Positions 44,489 to 58,127 of a stretch of DNA of 64,000 nucleotides are shown here, one piece after another. Position numbers and translations under genes: made by a program. The notes under the pieces were generated by a model. The model was not told the origin of the DNA and made no database searches. It saw only the letters and a list, made by a program, of their open reading frames with translations. Source of the DNA: Branchiostoma belcheri (Eukaryota; Chordata; Leptocardii; Amphioxiformes; Branchiostomatidae); contig NW_017803391.1 of the NCBI RefSeq assembly GCF_001625305.1, positions 293,903 to 357,902 of the forward strand, read 5' to 3'. Each line of letters opens with the position of its first letter. Position 1 is the first letter of the stretch.

Positions 44489-45062
44489 ACACTGTTACTG
44501 ACAGGGTAGACTAGTATTTCCTTTACCGACACTTCAGTACCATGGACAGCAGTACACTGTTACTGACAGATTAGTGTTTCCCTTACCGACACATCAGTAC
44601 CATGGACAGTACACTGTTACTGACAGATTAGTGTTTCCCTTACCGACACTTCAGTGCCATGGACAGCACACTGTTACTGTCATGCTAGTGTTTCCCTTAC
44701 CGGCACTTCAGTACCATGGACAGCACACTGTTACTGTCATGCTAGTGTTTCCTTTACCGACACTTCAGTACCATGGACAGCACACTGTTACTGACATATT
44801 AGTGCTTCCCGCACCGACACTTCAGTACTATGGACAGTACACTGTTACTGTCATGCTAGTGTTTCCCGTACCGATACTTCAGTACTATGGACAGCACACT
44901 GTTACTGACAGATTAGTGTTTCCCGTACCGATACTTCAGTACTATGGACAGTACACTGTTACTGTCATGCTAGTGTTTCCCTTACCGACACTTCAGTACC
45001 ATGGACAGCACACTGTTACTGACAGATTAGTGTTTCCCGTACCGATACTTCAGTCTGTAAAT
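44489..45062 (+). repeat. 57-bp minisatellite, ten units
   Basis: ACACTGTTACTG recurs at 44489, 44554, 44611, 44668, 44725, 44782, 44839, 44896, 44953 and 45010: a first step of 65, then eight steps of exactly 57. Two unit types occur, one with ACAGATTAGTG and one with TCATGCTAGTG, partly alternating. Because 57 is a multiple of 3 and no stop falls in one frame, an open frame of 187 codons repeats a 19-residue unit (HTVTDRLVFPLPTLQYHGQ). I do not regard it as a gene: there is no family match and no independent sign of coding. Confidence 0.92.
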
Positions 45063-47357
45063 CTTTACAAAGAGTGGACTTCAGTTGTCTTCTCTGACGG
45101 TTGTCAGCCTAATCTTACAGCTCACCTGCGTAATTAATATGTTCCCATGTCAGTGTATAATCCAGATCCATAATAACGTGGGATGGATCAGCCCCTGCAG
45201 TTTCAAATGCAGACGTTAGGAGACGTTATTACTTCACTCTAGGGAGTTAAATGTCGCGTTCTGCTTGTCCGTGTGTCTGTCTTTGTGCGTGTCTCTGCGC
45301 CGAAGTTCCGTATGTTCTGCTAGAGAAAGCATTTCTGAGGCTGATGAAGTCTGTCCGAGCTTTGCGCTGAACTGGATGAACCTGAGACACCATGATCACG
45401 TTAACAACCAATCAAATTAATCTCATCAGAGATTATGAATGAAATGAACCATTTATAACGCCATACCTCCTGAGGTAGGTCCTCCTTGGAATCTTGATTA
45501 TGGGTGCTAATGGAATGGCTGTTCAAGATGAAGAACTCCTTGTTTTTTTTCAAAGTGGAAAATTTGGTTGCGTGGTGAGAAATGTTCACAAACGATTTTT
45601 TCTGAGAATCCGTGTATTTAGATGGAGGGTACGCAGGGGGGGTTAACAGAAGATTATTGTCGTTCAATTCAGTACAATTTATTTATTGTTCATTCAGCAT
45701 AGTGGTATGCGAAAAAAAATTCCCGTGTTTCCGGAAACGACAACTTACGTACAGTACGGGCCAAGTACTCACTGTAATCCTAGGTAGCCTCCCGCGCAGA
45801 CTTTCCTAGCTGTCTGCGTTTGTCTCTATGAGCGCGGCGGCTTCCTTTCGCTGGGAGAGCTGTATCTGGGCTGAGCTCTATATAAAAAAACCCGCCACGT
45901 TCATAGAAACAACGTAGGCCGCAAGAAAAGTCTGCACAGGAGGCTAAATCCCCGGGTGGTTAGAATCTGATCTCCGCGCTGCACTCAGGAGAAGTAATGG
46001 TCGTTCCCTATTCGGGCACGGCGGGCGGTCGAGGGGCTTTCAGTCGCCTTGATAGTTAGAATGTGACGAACCCATCATTGTAAACCCTGGGGGTAGGGTT
46101 ATGGTAATGATATACCAGAGATAGATTCGTCTCATTAGGTCTACTTAAGTTGGAATGCATGGTGTTCTAAGAGGAAGAATAATTGTATGTTGTATGACTG
46201 GGCCTTGTTATAACGCGTACGGCCGGTGAGAAATTAGTTCTATCGTCTTATCTAAGTAACCTTCAATGGCAAGGTTAACCATGTTATCCCCAAGAAACCG
46301 ATTCTAACGAGGATAAGGACACGTGTGTTGGTGCTAGTGTGCAGATTTAGCAATTTTTTTTCTGTGCGCAGAGTAACATTATAGTGGCATTAGATTACCA
46401 ACAATCCGAAAATGACTTCAAATCCTGTTAATTCTCCGCATGTACAACACAGCAAACGATGCTGTATGAGGCATAGAGGTCAAGGTCAACGTTAACTGTG
46501 AGCACCGGTGGGGAGGGGATCGGTCAACCAATAACCTTCTCCCTGTCATAATGAGGTAGGCTAGGTGATGGGACTTGTGTATGTGGCTCGATTTTATTGG
46601 TGTCCATCTGGATGATTATGCAACGCGGTTGAGTGAGCAAAGGCTAGGCCTAGAGGGACACCTGATATTTTCTGCTGTTCAAGGAAAACACCCATTCAGC
46701 GCTACCCGTGGAAAAAATCGATATGTGATCAGAGGAGTGCCATGACGACTGATCCCCGGCAGAAGGACAGGGTCTTGCGGTTTGGATTCCTGTAATGGCG
46801 GTTTATAAATAGATGCCTTCAGTGGTTTGGGGAAGGGATGAGCACCCAAAATGGCAGGTGCTGAACTCACCCAAAGTCTCGCGATATTACGAGAGCGATA
46901 AGTCAGCCCCACGGCCGCCGCTACGATTTGCATGAGCCCATATTGAAGGACTCGTCTGACGCCGCTGCCTGTGCGGATGCCTCGCGCTTCGCCGTTTTGA
47001 TAAGCGCGGTCCTGTAGCAGGCAGGGGCCGCTACAAGCCGCGGCCTTCTTAATGGCTACGTGAGCATCCATCAGCGGTTAATGTTCGAATCTAAAGCAGT
47101 GATCTACAGCGTATATCAAGTGTCTTAGGTACAAGCCCCTTGTGTAGGACTCCCTGCTGAATGCAGAATGAGCCCCTTCGTAGGTTGCTGCGCTTCGCAG
47201 TGTGGCAAAATGCCCAAGAGGCGGGCAATTCCTCATAATCTACCTCGCAATTAGGTTCCTACCCTACAACCCCAACCATTGCTTTCGGGCAAGAGGATTA
47301 ACGTAAACTGCACGACGAAACGAAGGAAATGAACTTTGAGGAAAGGGACCGCAGAGA
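45063..47357. other. noncoding stretch
   Basis: Contains an orphan TATA-box region (45878-45890) and a GC-richer part near 46850-47040. A 130-codon minus-strand open frame at 46679-47071 has no recognisable content. Nothing else can be supported. Confidence 0.5.
45878..45890 (+). promoter_or_regulatory. orphan TATA-box promoter candidate
   Basis: CTATATAAAAAAA sits in locally GC-rich sequence (GAGAGCTGTATCTGGGCTGA before, CCCGCCACG after), as in a TATA-driven promoter, with an expected start near 45910. No recognisable gene follows within several kilobases, so the transcript, if any, is unknown. Confidence 0.35.
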
Positions 47358-47506
<149 letters not shown>

Positions 47507-50500
47507 ATTATGATAAACACAAACACGGACGCAATATTCTTTGGTTCGAAGGTCAAAGACTTTCTCACACGTGCCGTCCGGCGAAGTTAAAACACTGAAC
47601 CGGGACAAGATGCAAAAGGTATAGTACGCACACGTATGGCTGTCAGGGGATTTTGCGTGGCATGAAACTTTTCTCATGTGTTTAACAGTGTGTTTCCGCT
47701 AATGCCCTCAAATACTTTATACCCACCTCGTTTGATTCCAACGAAAAGGCTTTCTATTGGTTAAAGGCCGACACTGATGGGCCAATCACACGGGGTACAA
47801 TGTACATGATTTATATGACGCGCGTCGGTGATAATTTGATGGGGACGGCTATACTCGTATCTTTACATTTTACCACATAATGGGTGGATTTGTTGTTGAT
47901 GAACGTTACTTTCACAACGTTTACAATGTTATTTCTACCCCATGTGAAGTATTGTTTTCAGCCGCGTCTGTTTGTGTGTTTCTGCGATTCGCAACATACT
48001 AATGTAGCGTTGCCATACTTTATCCACAGGGTGAGAAAGGTCGTGCAGCAGTATGGGTAAGGGAGTGAAGTCTGCCATCCGTGATTACCTTGTTCTCATA
48101 CGTTTAGAACAATGCTTCTCAATGTTGCTCATTACGAGACAATTTCTTTCTTTTTTTCTTCTCTCATACTGAGTCATAGTGGAAACAATTTTTTTTCCGT
48201 GTCAACTAAATTATCAAAGTATTCCTGTGTGATTTCTAGAAAGCCGGGAGGTGTCTTCACTGCAAACAGAGACTAAGAGATGGAGAGTAGATAGAGAGGG
48301 AGAGAGAGAGAGAGAGGGTGAGGGAAAGAAAGAGGGAGAGAGGAAGAGAGAGGGAGAGAGAGAGTAGAGAGTTTTGCCTTGGAGAGGTGTCGAATAATTG
48401 TTTCGAAGTTACAACCGTTTGAATTTTGAACACGATTGACTCCATCTGAGAGCAGGAAACAAACAACCCCAGAACAACCAAATATGGCGATCACCCTCCT
48501 TGTCGTGACGTCGGTTCCATCACCTGTTGACGACCTTCCTGACAAAAACACTGCGATGCTTATTACCATGACAAAAAGCACAAGGATGAAAGCTTTCAGC
48601 AGCTCCATGTATGGAGAAGGATTGGAAAGGTAAAAATGATAAATAGTACTTGAACTGCAATAGACAATTACAAGTCTAACACTTTTGGATGTTAGTGCAC
48701 ATGATGTCAATCACTGAGTATAGCTCTGTTGTGTACAGCTCTTTCCATGGAGTGTTTCTCCCCTGCTCTAGTGAGTTTATTTCGATGTTTTATTATCATC
48801 GTTGCTTGACTTTATATATCTAGTGGTCCGCATGGAGGCAAACGGAGAAAAAAAACGCGGATTATTAATAAGAGACTCACATCATGTCGCAAAAACAAGT
48901 CCCATATTTCAAAGTCTAGTGGTCACCCATCCTTCAGCCTGCTAAGGTAGCCTTTCGGTACCAAATTTGCATTCAGTGCCAGGTAGTGTTAGGCAGCAGG
49001 GTGATAGTTGCAGCACTACGAAAACTACAAAGTAAAAACACATACTATTAAAATGCCCCCGATCGAAACAAGCCGGACCCTACATCCACTTGATGGTTAT
49101 GTGACGTGAGTCCCCCTTCTAAGTTTGTTCCGATCCGATGGCCATCGGATGGCCAATGTTTACATCAAACTTTGATGATCTACGTGTATTTTTGAAACAA
49201 TCGTAAAGACGGGCTTACATGTAGTTGTGTTAGTGTTCATAGAAAGGGCTCATCCACTGCAATATTTGTGGAGTAAGGTTAGATTTACCTTATTTTGTTC
49301 TCCGGTAAAACTTGGTCAAAATCTGCGCGTCGAAATACTAGTAAACTAGCGATTGATGTGAAAATACGCTAAAACGTTGATAAATCGCCCTCAAAGAATT
49401 AAATGACCAAACGGGAGGCAAGACAATTCACTCGGCCAATTAATTTCGAGAGCCAATTTTTCAGCGCCTTCACACATTTTTCTGCGCCCATTTGTCGACC
49501 CGTGCTGATAATTTTTACTTCAATCCATGCAAGTGGCTAGCTACTAAAATAGAGATATGAAAAGAGATAAAATCATTAATATGGCCAAATTCAAACAAAA
49601 AAAGAGCACAAAGTAAAACGCATTGCTATTCTTGATTTTGATATACTGTAGTATTAAGTTCATGTTTTTCATTCAATGTCACCAAAAATGACGCGTACCT
49701 TACGACACTCAACTGGACATGGCACGTAGGCAGGACATACTGCGCTTGCGCGAAACATTGATTTTTCAAGGTTTTCGTTGTTGATGGTTGCTCGTCAAAG
49801 TTGCAGACGATATCTTTTCCGACACAACATTTGAAAACTATAGACAGGGTCCTTGAATACGCGACCACGACATTGAAAGATACATTCTGCGGAAGTGCTG
49901 TGTACAATACATTACACCGTTTTGCGCACGAGCAGTGCGTTCTGCCGAAGTGCCAAGGGTCAACTTGACAACACTGCAAAGAAAAAAAGGGGCAGGCCAA
50001 CTACAACTTCTAGAACAGCTGACAGTAGTAAACAAGCCTATCTTTAACTCCATTTTATCCATCCCCAGGTATCCATCCTGGTCAGATCGAACAACTCATG
50101 ATCAGATCTGTCCTTACGCCATCTTACTAAAATGAACTGCTGAACCTAACAAATTTTGACATAACTGGGGACAACTAGATCCCACCTGTTCTTTCTAACC
50201 CGAAAAGTCTACAAATTGGACCAAAATTTTCAAGGAAGAGGATTTTCAAGGATACTTAAAAGCTCTGCGCATGACAACTGTGACGTCAGCTCTTGAGTAA
50301 CGTAAACGTAAAGAGATAGAAGGTAAACCTCGCCTCACCTATATTTCAGTTCTGTCACGTGGACGTGAAAACAAACAATAGTGAGGAGGCTTGATATATG
50401 AGGAATCCCTCAACCCCAACAAATTACTGTCCAAGCGCACCGCTACCAATCACAGCCAGGCTAATAACAAATGCTCTGAATGATGGCTACGGCTTGATCG

Positions 50501-51599
50501 AGTTACAAAAAGCGCTGTAATTCAAAGCATCCTTACAGTAAGTTACACAACTGAACTATCAATCGGTGTACGTCGAAACAACAGAGAATGGTAACGCGTG
50601 CTTTTAGGTGTATCTGAATAGGTGTATATCATACAAATAGGGCATAAACTTTCGTTGAGATCACATAAAAGAAAGAACATGCATGTAGCAAGAAAAAAAA
50701 AAGTACACTAACAAAAGCATTACACCAGTCGCAATAGTGATGGGAATCGGATGAAGCCTTGTACAGTTGAATGTTTAAGCGCAAAAACATTTGTCTAGCA
50801 TAAAGTTTCATTCTTCTCTGTTGCGACCGCATGCTAGTTCCAGCAGCTAGCCAATTCAACAACACAAGAACGCTTAGGCGGCCGACTGTATGTTACCCGT
50901 CACTGAAATCACCTGCTGATAAATACGTTCGGACCAAAGAAGGGCATTTAGGACATGAACAACGACAATTATCCTCGGTTGTACAGTTAGTTGCTGCACC
51001 ACGTGTCTGTGAAATTTTCCCTTTGTTGGCTTTTGTGGGAGGGTGAAAGGACGGAGTACAAACCGATGTGGCGCGTTAGGGTCAACTTCGTTAGCAAGCT
51101 TCGTCAAAACCTTCATTACCCGTTACCTCAGTCTGACCTTTGCCTGGGACAAATACGAAATGCTGAGAAACAAACAGCACAACCCCACACGCACTAACCC
51201 TTTCAATAGATACGTTATGACGGGGTTAGCGCTCACAGGTAAACTTTAGTGACGACCAATTTGTGGCGATAAGCGACAAAATCATGGTTACTGTACTTTA
51301 TAGTCTGGCGTTTCGTCACACTGGTAGGGACAATTCTACGGAAGAATCACGTTCACCTGAAATGTTTGTCTGTACCTTCAGTTACAATAACAAAACGCTT
51401 CTGATACGTAATAGAGAACGAGACGATGACGTCCTTATAGACGTCAGTATGGCTGTAGGGTGGGCGGTGTGTGAATGTGTCCTAACAACTTTACTCCTAC
51501 ACAATTAGGTGTTTAAGCGCTTCATTTCTATCCATGTCGCCCGCCAATGGAGCGTTTTCCTTTAGAAGGCTGCAGGACGACTCATGTCGGGTTCTAAAA
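47507..51599. other. noncoding stretch
   Basis: Apart from the GA-rich tract and one copy of a dispersed short motif (48987-49010) I see no gene or element with clear ends. Open frames are short and without recognisable content. Confidence 0.5.
48295..48372 (+). repeat. GA-rich microsatellite
   Basis: GAGAGAGAGA blocks are separated by GGGAGA, GGTGAGGG and AAGAGG variants. It is a purine-only tract on the + strand over roughly 75 bases. Confidence 0.9.
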
Positions 51600-54500
51600 C
51601 TGGCGGATTTTCTGTTACCAGCGCAAGTGCAAAGAGAGACCATTGTTGGCGTTATCAATCATTGCCACGTAGTCCGTACGTGACCATGCGAAGATAGGCC
51701 CGTGCCTGCCCGTGGGTGACAGCGGCTCTGTAGTCCTTACGTACCGACCACTGGAGGTCATCGGTCGACCAGTGGTCAGAGGCCGCCGACTACCGTTGTG
51801 GCATTGGCTGGGCTGGCACGTGACGTCCCCCCAGGCGCGCGACATTCCCCCGGCATTGCTAGCTTCATTCGACAAGAAAAGATGCGTGACTTGGGCGAGC
51901 CGGGCTCCGTACCAGCGAGACAAAAGGCAATGTGAATCAAACCCTGACATTAACTCGCGCGTCTGGCACACGTCTTGCCTCAGTGGTGAACATCCAAGGC
52001 AGACACGGGGTTTTAAAAGCCGCCATATTGATTCATTCGCCAGTCTGCTCTCGTCTGCTCGCGCAAGGCCGGCTCAAAGTGACTGATTAGCTACCTGTCT
52101 GGGTTCGTCCCGATCGACGGCCATTTTGTCAGTATTAGACGATAACGCGCCCTGTAACACGTAGAACCTCCCGTGAGGTGTACAACCGCTGAAAAAATAT
52201 TCACCACCTCCACTTAATGCAGAAGGTTGAAGGCAATTGCGGGAGGTAGCTCCCGGGTAGAAATGCGGGCACGGTGGCGACAGGTTGCCCGTTTCTTCGC
52301 AGGCGACGGCTGCCACCTGAACCGAGCAAACATGACGCCGTCCTTGCCTTCGCGAAAGCTCGGGGGTGGCTACCATGAAACCGATTTTTGTGTACAATTT
52401 CGGTGGATGGCAAAGCGTATTATTCAAAGGGTTGCAGGTCGACGAGGACGTCATGCCCCAGTCGTCCATGTTCTGTGGACAGCCCCGCCAGGGCCCCTCC
52501 GTTGATGATAGACAGGAGTAGAGGTGCTGAAAAGGTGTCTTTATTAGGGAATTCAGACCTTTCCAACCGCCGCATTCTCTCCCGTCGTATAATCAACACG
52601 GGCGTAGAAATGGCGGCTGTAGAGAACATGCATTGGCGTCCCCAAAGCGATGTCGCGCATTTCAGTGGACCGTCCCCATCTGCTGTGCTCATGTAAATTA
52701 CCCTGGACCGTCCATGACGTAATTCGACTCGCCCCTCGCCGTCCCGGCCCCTCGCCGCGCCTGGCCGCGGACAAGCGGACGGCATTTTCGAGCGGACGCT
52801 GCTCGGGGGCACGCACGTTTTCTAACCGGAGATCCGCTGACGGAAAGCGACCCGCGACAGGGTGTACGTGAGGAAAATGCGCCCGCGTTTTTGCCGCGAA
52901 AACGAACATTTAAATCCCCACTGTCGTCTGATTTAGCCGTCGATCAAGACCCCACAGCGCATCCATCACCACAGACAGCCTCCCGCTTTAACATGCATAC
53001 ATTGGCAGCGAGTTCGATTTTATGAACATGCGAAGGCTACAGGCAGGAGCTATAGAGCAGCTTTTCAGCGTTTCGCCCGACTGGGTCTATGTGCGGACAT
53101 AAGCGACCGCAAGCTCGCGTTAAGCGAATGGCCGACAGCCGCTTGCGAGCTGATTTGCATGTTATCAGGGCGTCAGGTCCAGGGGGCACACCTTGACAGG
53201 GCCTCCGCGTCGAGCAGGCCTTACGTCATGCAGTAACACGTCTTGGGCCGTCCCCTCGCCGGAAAATAAAAATATATATTAAAAAATGTCACCAAAACGA
53301 ACCAAGACTTATGATAACACAAACATTTTAATAAAGGAAACAGGTCCGTGGGATTTCTTTCAAGATTTTATTACAAAAAAGGTCTTCACGTCCCGCTTCC
53401 AATATAGCCGACAACTAAACCATTTGTCGACCCTGAGACGTTTCTTTTGTCGCTATTGAAATAACTATAATATTCGTGTAAAAGATTCCACGTAGTATTT
53501 CTGTTTTCTTTAAATTCCTCTTCATTTAACGGACACGTCACACCTGGAACACCTGCCTCCACATTCGGTTTGATTATTAAAAGAACACGGATAATAAGAT
53601 TTCTAACTGCATTTAAGTCGCCTAAACTGTGTTTTCAGCGACGAAAATCTCGTCTTCTAAGAGAGCCGGATCTTCCCACACCCAGTCCCATGTTTCCTTC
53701 TCCCGGTTAGGGGCTGACTCTAGTCGTCTGCATATGAAGCACGGCCCTGTACGACAGAGATACATTTCGCGGTGTCGAGTAACCGGCAAATGTACGAAGG
53801 AAGACCATCCATACACCCGGGCCATTTTCCCCACCACTACCCCGCAACGTTGGGTTCTTTCTAGAATTTAGCCGTATCTTTAATTTCTGCGGAAAATTCT
53901 GAATTTGCATCGCATCCCATTTCCTGCCTCCTCCTCCTCCTTTGCGCATCCCGTCATCCAGTGCGAGACCTGGCCCCCTGTGCCGTCCTCCCCTTTGTTT
54001 GCGTCTGCCGCGGTGCCGACCGACCTGCGTCTTCGTGCCGAGTTCTTCCCGATCTTTCTCCAAATTTTACGTGCCAGGAGAATAAGACGAACCTACGAAG
54101 GGTTGTGGAGCTCTCCACAAGCCTATAAGCCAGGTAGGGTGGTAAATCTGGACGGTGTTGTGTGTTTTTGCGGGCGTTGTGCCGGCCTGTCGGGTCTGTG
54201 GTGCGCGGTGCTTGTGGTGTTTTTGGCAAGAATAGTCTCCATGATGACACGGGCGGCGGACATGCAGACGCAGTACGTACGCCCAGCGCTGCAATCCGCC
54301 GCAGAATTTCGATCGACTCGCTGTTACCACGTAGTTCCGGGGGGACAACGTTGCATTTTCACCGCAATCTAAGGTTTGTGTGTCCGAGCATTTCGCTGCC
54401 GTGCCGGGGTCTAGTGTGGGGTGGTAGTCGGACGTTCGGGTCGGCGGTGTGGCTGTGGGTTTGGGCAGGGAGAATCATGATGACATGGATGCAGACACAC

Positions 54501-55700
54501 TGCGAGCACTCGCTCCCATTGATCGACTCCCGCTCGGCTTCAATTTGTAAAATTTTCCACTGGATTCGTCCACGTTTGTTACCTAGGTGTGCATGTCAAG
54601 AGCCCTGGGAGGATTGGGTAGGTTTTTACCGGCGTTATTCTACAAAATCGGGGAGGGGAGGCGTGTACCGTTGGTCGGGGGTGTCGGGCCCCAGAGTCGG
54701 GCCCAAGCCTGCACTGCCCGGCCGAGCGTCCGCTCGCCTCGTCCCTGGCCGAAAGGTAGGTCTTACTGACTGGTACAAGGGCATAGTCTGTCCTATGTTG
54801 TAAAATATGGATGTTCTGTGTGTTTTGTGTGACGGTTTTTGGCGGACCCCGTCCGGTAGCCAGCTATCATGGCAGCACACACGCACAGCGGATGTGTGGC
54901 CGTGGCAAGATGGAGGACGTGCGCACGTCTGATAATAAATTTGTCCTTCCTCGCGAGGCCCCGTCTGACATTTTCAACACTTCATTATCTGACAGAACGG
55001 TCTGACGCCGCGCACACTTATCCTGCCGCGGGACGCAGAGGAGGCATTTGGAGTAGGTTTTGCTGCAAGAGGGCACGTATGGGGTGACGGGCGGCCTCGT
55101 CCAAATTGTGGGTTTGGGCGGGTCGGTTCGGGTCGGCATTTCTTACTTCCCCACAGAGGCCGGGCGGGACAGGTTCGAAAACCATGTCCAGACTACCCCG
55201 CCACAGTCGTGCGCCTGGGAGCGTCAGATCGATGGACGTTATCATGTTGTTCCGGCGTCGAGTGTGGGAAAACTACAGGTTGCCACTTCCTCAGCCATTC
55301 AGGCATTCCTCGGGCGCTCGGGACCCGGCCGCTACCGGGATTCGGCGGCACACGGTGCCCCTCGCGTCGTGACCGACTGACCCCTAGATCCACGTCCGCC
55401 CTCCCCTTGCAGACCTGCGTCGCCGCGCTAGTCGCTCGCGTCCGCAGTGCTGACACTAGGCAGGCTCCACAGACATTACAACAGCACAAATATATCCCAA
55501 ACACCTTGCTGTAAAGTGGCAATAACATTGGTGTGTGTGTCAAAGGTTCTCTGTGGTGAATGATTGTCCCCGGCACGGGAAGGACTAACGCTACACCAGC
55601 TCGACCTTCAGACTGCCATGTCTGTCGTTCTGCCGCTGTGTCATCAAATAAAGACTGGGGCCTCCAGGGGCTTCAAAACGAGCCCTCCCTCCTGCAATTT
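51600..55700. promoter_or_regulatory. CpG-rich, GC-rich block, probable promoter or first-exon region
   Basis: About 4 kb with far more CpG pairs than its surroundings. It includes sites that look like common promoter elements: YY1-type AAGCCGCCATATTG (52018), GACGGCCATTTTG (52118) and AAATGGCGGC (52609), CRE-like TTACGTCA/GACGTCA cores (52449, 52717, 53222) and an octamer-like ATTTGCAT (53154). Two partial duplicates of about 240-bp period lie around 54180-54550. Long open frames (up to 213 codons) exist on both strands, as expected in GC-rich DNA, and none is recognisable. The gene served is unknown; it may lie beyond the window. Confidence 0.45.
54180..54550 (+). repeat. imperfect tandem duplication in the CpG-rich block
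   Basis: CATGATGACACGGGCGGCGG then ACATGCAGACGCAGTACG and GATCGACTCGCTG (54240-54325) correspond to CATGATGACATGGATGCAGA then CACACTGCG and GATCGACTCCCGC (54475-54535). The preceding GT-rich stretches also match loosely. The copies are much diverged. Confidence 0.45.
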
Positions 55701-58127
55701 GCTGAAACACTGCCGTGTTCTGTGATGATAACCCCCAACGGTGCATAATTTGATGATATTTGGATGATTTGCTAGACCCACTTCACCCCCACCTGCCACC
55801 CTGTTTTAGTCAGTTTAGCATGACAATATTCCTGAGGCAGCCCCCCAGAGCACAGGTTGACCCTGTTTACTACAGTGGACGGACTGCCAGGGTCGACTGT
55901 TTGAGGTTTGGGTCCTGTTTGTGTGGGGCCAGCCTGTTGCAGACTTTCTGCCCAAGTCTGTGCCACAGATGTAAGTCTGGCTGTTCTTTCGTTTGCTGAA
56001 CTTGAGCCCCGAAACAAAACACCGACCAGAGGCTCAATTAGACAAAAGACTAATTCAACTCTGAACAAAAGAAATCTACAGAATGACGATTGTATTACCT
56101 TATTGTGTAAACAGGCCATAGCACAAACAAAACAACCACCAAGAACTACCTTTATGGTGATTTTCACAAGCGATTCAATGGTTAGAAGAAGGCTAAAAAT
56201 AGGTAGTATATCAGAATACAATACTACTCTCTGCATTTCTTTTATCTAATACAAAAGATTTTCAAATGTCATAACGTTATGTTAACTTTTTTTTTACTTG
56301 TACATGTAACGTTATATGGTCTTTACACCTTTCTAACTCTAATGAAGCTTTAGGTGCATTCTCCCTTTTTGGATTTGAAATATCATTTTAGATAGTTATT
56401 CTCATACACAGCGCACTGTTTGGTACCATTTCATTTTTACGTGGAGATAACTGTATTACGAATCCCAAGAGTGTGTCGATGTTATATTCTGTGCCATTAC
56501 CCTGGTCGGGTTAACAAGTGTTTGCTTATCATGTCACATGTTTATGTCTGTAGAGTATGCACAGAGACCAGCATACATGTACTCACAAAACCATATCCAC
56601 CAGCAGAGGGTCTGTCGGGGGGTTGCAGAATCACCTAAGTTGAAATTTATCATGCGTTTGGAATAAACTCTACACACTGCTGTTTACTGATGTTAAATGA
56701 CTTCCAGGAAGTTGAAAGACTGGTAGAATTTTTTTTCTAAACATCCTTACCAACCAGCAGGTTCGTTCTTTGTTTGTTTAAATGTTTCACCTGTAACATA
56801 CTGTAAGGAGAAGTGATGCGACTGCCCCCACATTGAGCCAGGAAGTGGGAATTATGAGACCATGTGGAAGTCAATGATGGAGTAAGCAAGGCGGTAGCTG
56901 TCGTCAGTCTATAGGCAGAACACTTCATGTTTGGCATGTATATTAGTATGAAAACAGCGCTCCCTGCCAATACAACCTGTTAATATAGAATGGCAGCCAA
57001 TACTGTAGTTTCCCAAATCGTAGTTTCTGCTTGAAGAAAGACACATTTTTATGTTTCGGTATTTCTGTAGAACTTGAAGGGAATAGAGACGTCATATGAG
57101 GTCAGGTTGTCTTGGTACCATGAATGTTTACACACTAGTACACCTTTAGCTTGTACCTAAAACGAAAGTCTACAACAGGCTTATGAGTCTAAGATGATGG
57201 TGGGGGTGAAGTAAAGATGTAAAAGTGGTTTGAACTAAACTGGCATTTGAAGGATTTGGTAAGAAAGGTTAAGTCTGTTTGCCAGGGCTATCATACTTGC
57301 TCCCATCCAACAAACATTTTTATTGAAAGTGTATAGGAGTCCTGAAAGCAGATATTTAGGATGGCACCCAGGCTAAAGAAAAATGTACCGTTTTACATGT
57401 AGAAGTGGCAAGGGGTAGTGGGAATGAATATGTTAGGAGAAAAAACAACCAAAAAAAGGGTGTCCTTTTCAATCAAGAGACCTGGTTAGCTAAGGACATG
57501 AGTGCAATTTTCTAGGCTGTGTCTGACAGAAATTTTGCAGCTCATGATGGACAAAAATTTTGCCCAAACAATTTGTGGACGAAAATATCTTAAAAATAAA
57601 AATCGGCGTGTAAATATGTAAAAAGAGCTATCATTTATCTAAGCTTACTTTGCCAGCAAAATTTGGCCCTGAAAATGTAGGAAATAGCATTTCAGACTCA
57701 GAGGGTGAAGACTTTAAAATTTCCAAGGGGAGCTAGGCTCAGGGAGCATGACCCCCCCCCCCCCAACCTCCATATAATTGTTGTACCTTTGGCTCTCGAC
57801 ATGGTGAGATGACGGAAAAAAAACCTTCAGGCTGGCAGATACACTACATGTACATGAATATGGGAGGGAGTAAAACCATGAAACAGTTGGTGGTTTAACG
57901 TCACACTCACAGTACTGAAAGTGATAGTTTGTGAGTAAGGCATGGGTCACGGAAGATAAAACTAATCCAGTAAGGATTTGTATTTTGCCAGCACATTATT
58001 TGGAAAGACATTAACCTTCTCCATGCTGCCTAACCCCCGCAACACAAACACAGTGGCAGAGAGAAGGTTAATAGACACCTGCCATTGGGTTCACATGACA
58101 TGGAAATAACGACAGGTGTGAATCATG
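55701..58127. other. noncoding stretch
   Basis: AT-rich, with several TACATGTA palindromes, a C run (57752-57763) and a dispersed short motif on the minus strand (58011-58035). A 154-codon minus-strand frame (55772-56236) has no recognisable content. Confidence 0.5.

Noticed and set aside
44574-45137. 187-codon open frame
   Set aside because: Produced by the 57-bp minisatellite whose period is a multiple of three. No family match and no non-repetitive coding part.
46679-47071. 130-codon minus-strand open frame
   Set aside because: No recognisable content, locally GC-rich, no splice or promoter support.
54162-54803. 213-codon open frame in the CpG-rich block
   Set aside because: GC-rich DNA has few stops. 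The translation has no recognisable domain, overlaps long frames on the other strand and covers an imperfect tandem duplication.
55772-56236. 154-codon minus-strand open frame
   Set aside because: No recognisable domain. It partly overlaps the edge of the CpG-rich block and lacks splice or promoter support.
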